Shown one piece after another: positions 5,371-5,384 of a stretch of DNA of 5,384 bases. Source of the stretch: WJLC01 sp964600865 (GTDB lineage: Archaea > Nanobdellota > Nanobdellia > Pacearchaeales > GW2011-AR1); the NCBI GenBank assembly GCA_964600865.1, contig CAZRJP010000033.1, positions 1 through 5,384 of the forward strand, read 5' to 3'. The notes beneath the pieces were generated by a model. That model was not told the origin of the DNA and made no database searches. It saw only the letters and a list, made by a program, of their open reading frames with translations. Position 1 is the first letter of the stretch; each line of letters starts with the position of its first letter. The position numbers and the translations under genes were made by a program.

Positions 5371-5384
5371 AATTCCCGTTTTTA
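5341..5384. mobile_element. Possible end of a second IS interrupting the IS2-like element
   Basis: From about 5341 the sequence no longer encodes the expected OrfA continuation. It is AT-rich with two similar words, AATCCCG (5349-5355) and AATTCCCG (5371-5378), 22 bases apart. Multiple short repeats at such spacing are a feature of IS21-family ends. GGTGACTTTT (5359-5368) also differs by one base from GGTCACTTTT at 6-15 at the other edge of the window. The evidence is thin, as only 44 bases are visible, and a simple deletion junction is the alternative. Confidence 0.3.

Overview
This AT-rich window looks like an accessory island holding a small gene cluster that makes a ribosomally made, post-translationally modified peptide (RiPP). 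It is bounded on both sides by insertion-sequence (IS) remnants. The host is probably a Gram-negative anaerobe. Exported 6-bladed beta-propeller proteins of the type seen here are common in Bacteroidota and in Candidatus Aminicenantes/Acidobacteriota, but the sequence does not settle the phylum. Sampled lines of the cluster are very poor in G+C (8 of 60 bases at 3001-3060, 17 of 60 at 1501-1560), whereas the right-hand IS is about half G+C (32 of 60 at 5161-5220).

Layout. Positions 1-54 look like the inner and terminal sequence of an IS lying to the left. Positions 55-268 are non-coding and hold a perfect 15-bp palindrome and short direct repeats, a plausible control region. A 54-residue cysteine-containing peptide follows (269-433, strong ribosome binding site), the presumed RiPP precursor. 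Next comes a radical SAM/SPASM maturase. Its reading frame extends well upstream of the first ordinary start codon, to an ATA at 522 placed exactly behind an AAGGAGG site. A SPASM-only protein without the radical SAM cysteine motif (1817-2551) and a compact M16 (pitrilysin/insulinase-like) protease (2544-3431) follow with overlapping ends, so these three are translationally linked. An exported 6-bladed beta-propeller protein (3507-4634) comes next.

Right side. Decayed genes follow: a 22-codon C-terminal tail of a second SPASM-only protein (4622-4690), then the N-terminus of a second beta-propeller protein, apparently a lipoprotein (about 4725-4998), broken by an in-frame TAG and cut off by an IS3-family (IS2-like) element starting near 4999. 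That element's OrfA loses its family sequence near 5340, where a further sequence, possibly another IS end, takes over.

How the genes may work together (inference): the precursor is modified by the radical SAM enzyme, probably at its cysteines. The SPASM-only protein acts as a partner or recognition subunit. The M16 protein removes the leader or matures the product, as M16 proteins do in the subtilosin system. The role of the propeller is unknown. The SPASM tail and second propeller suggest that a related cassette once lay alongside and was mostly deleted.
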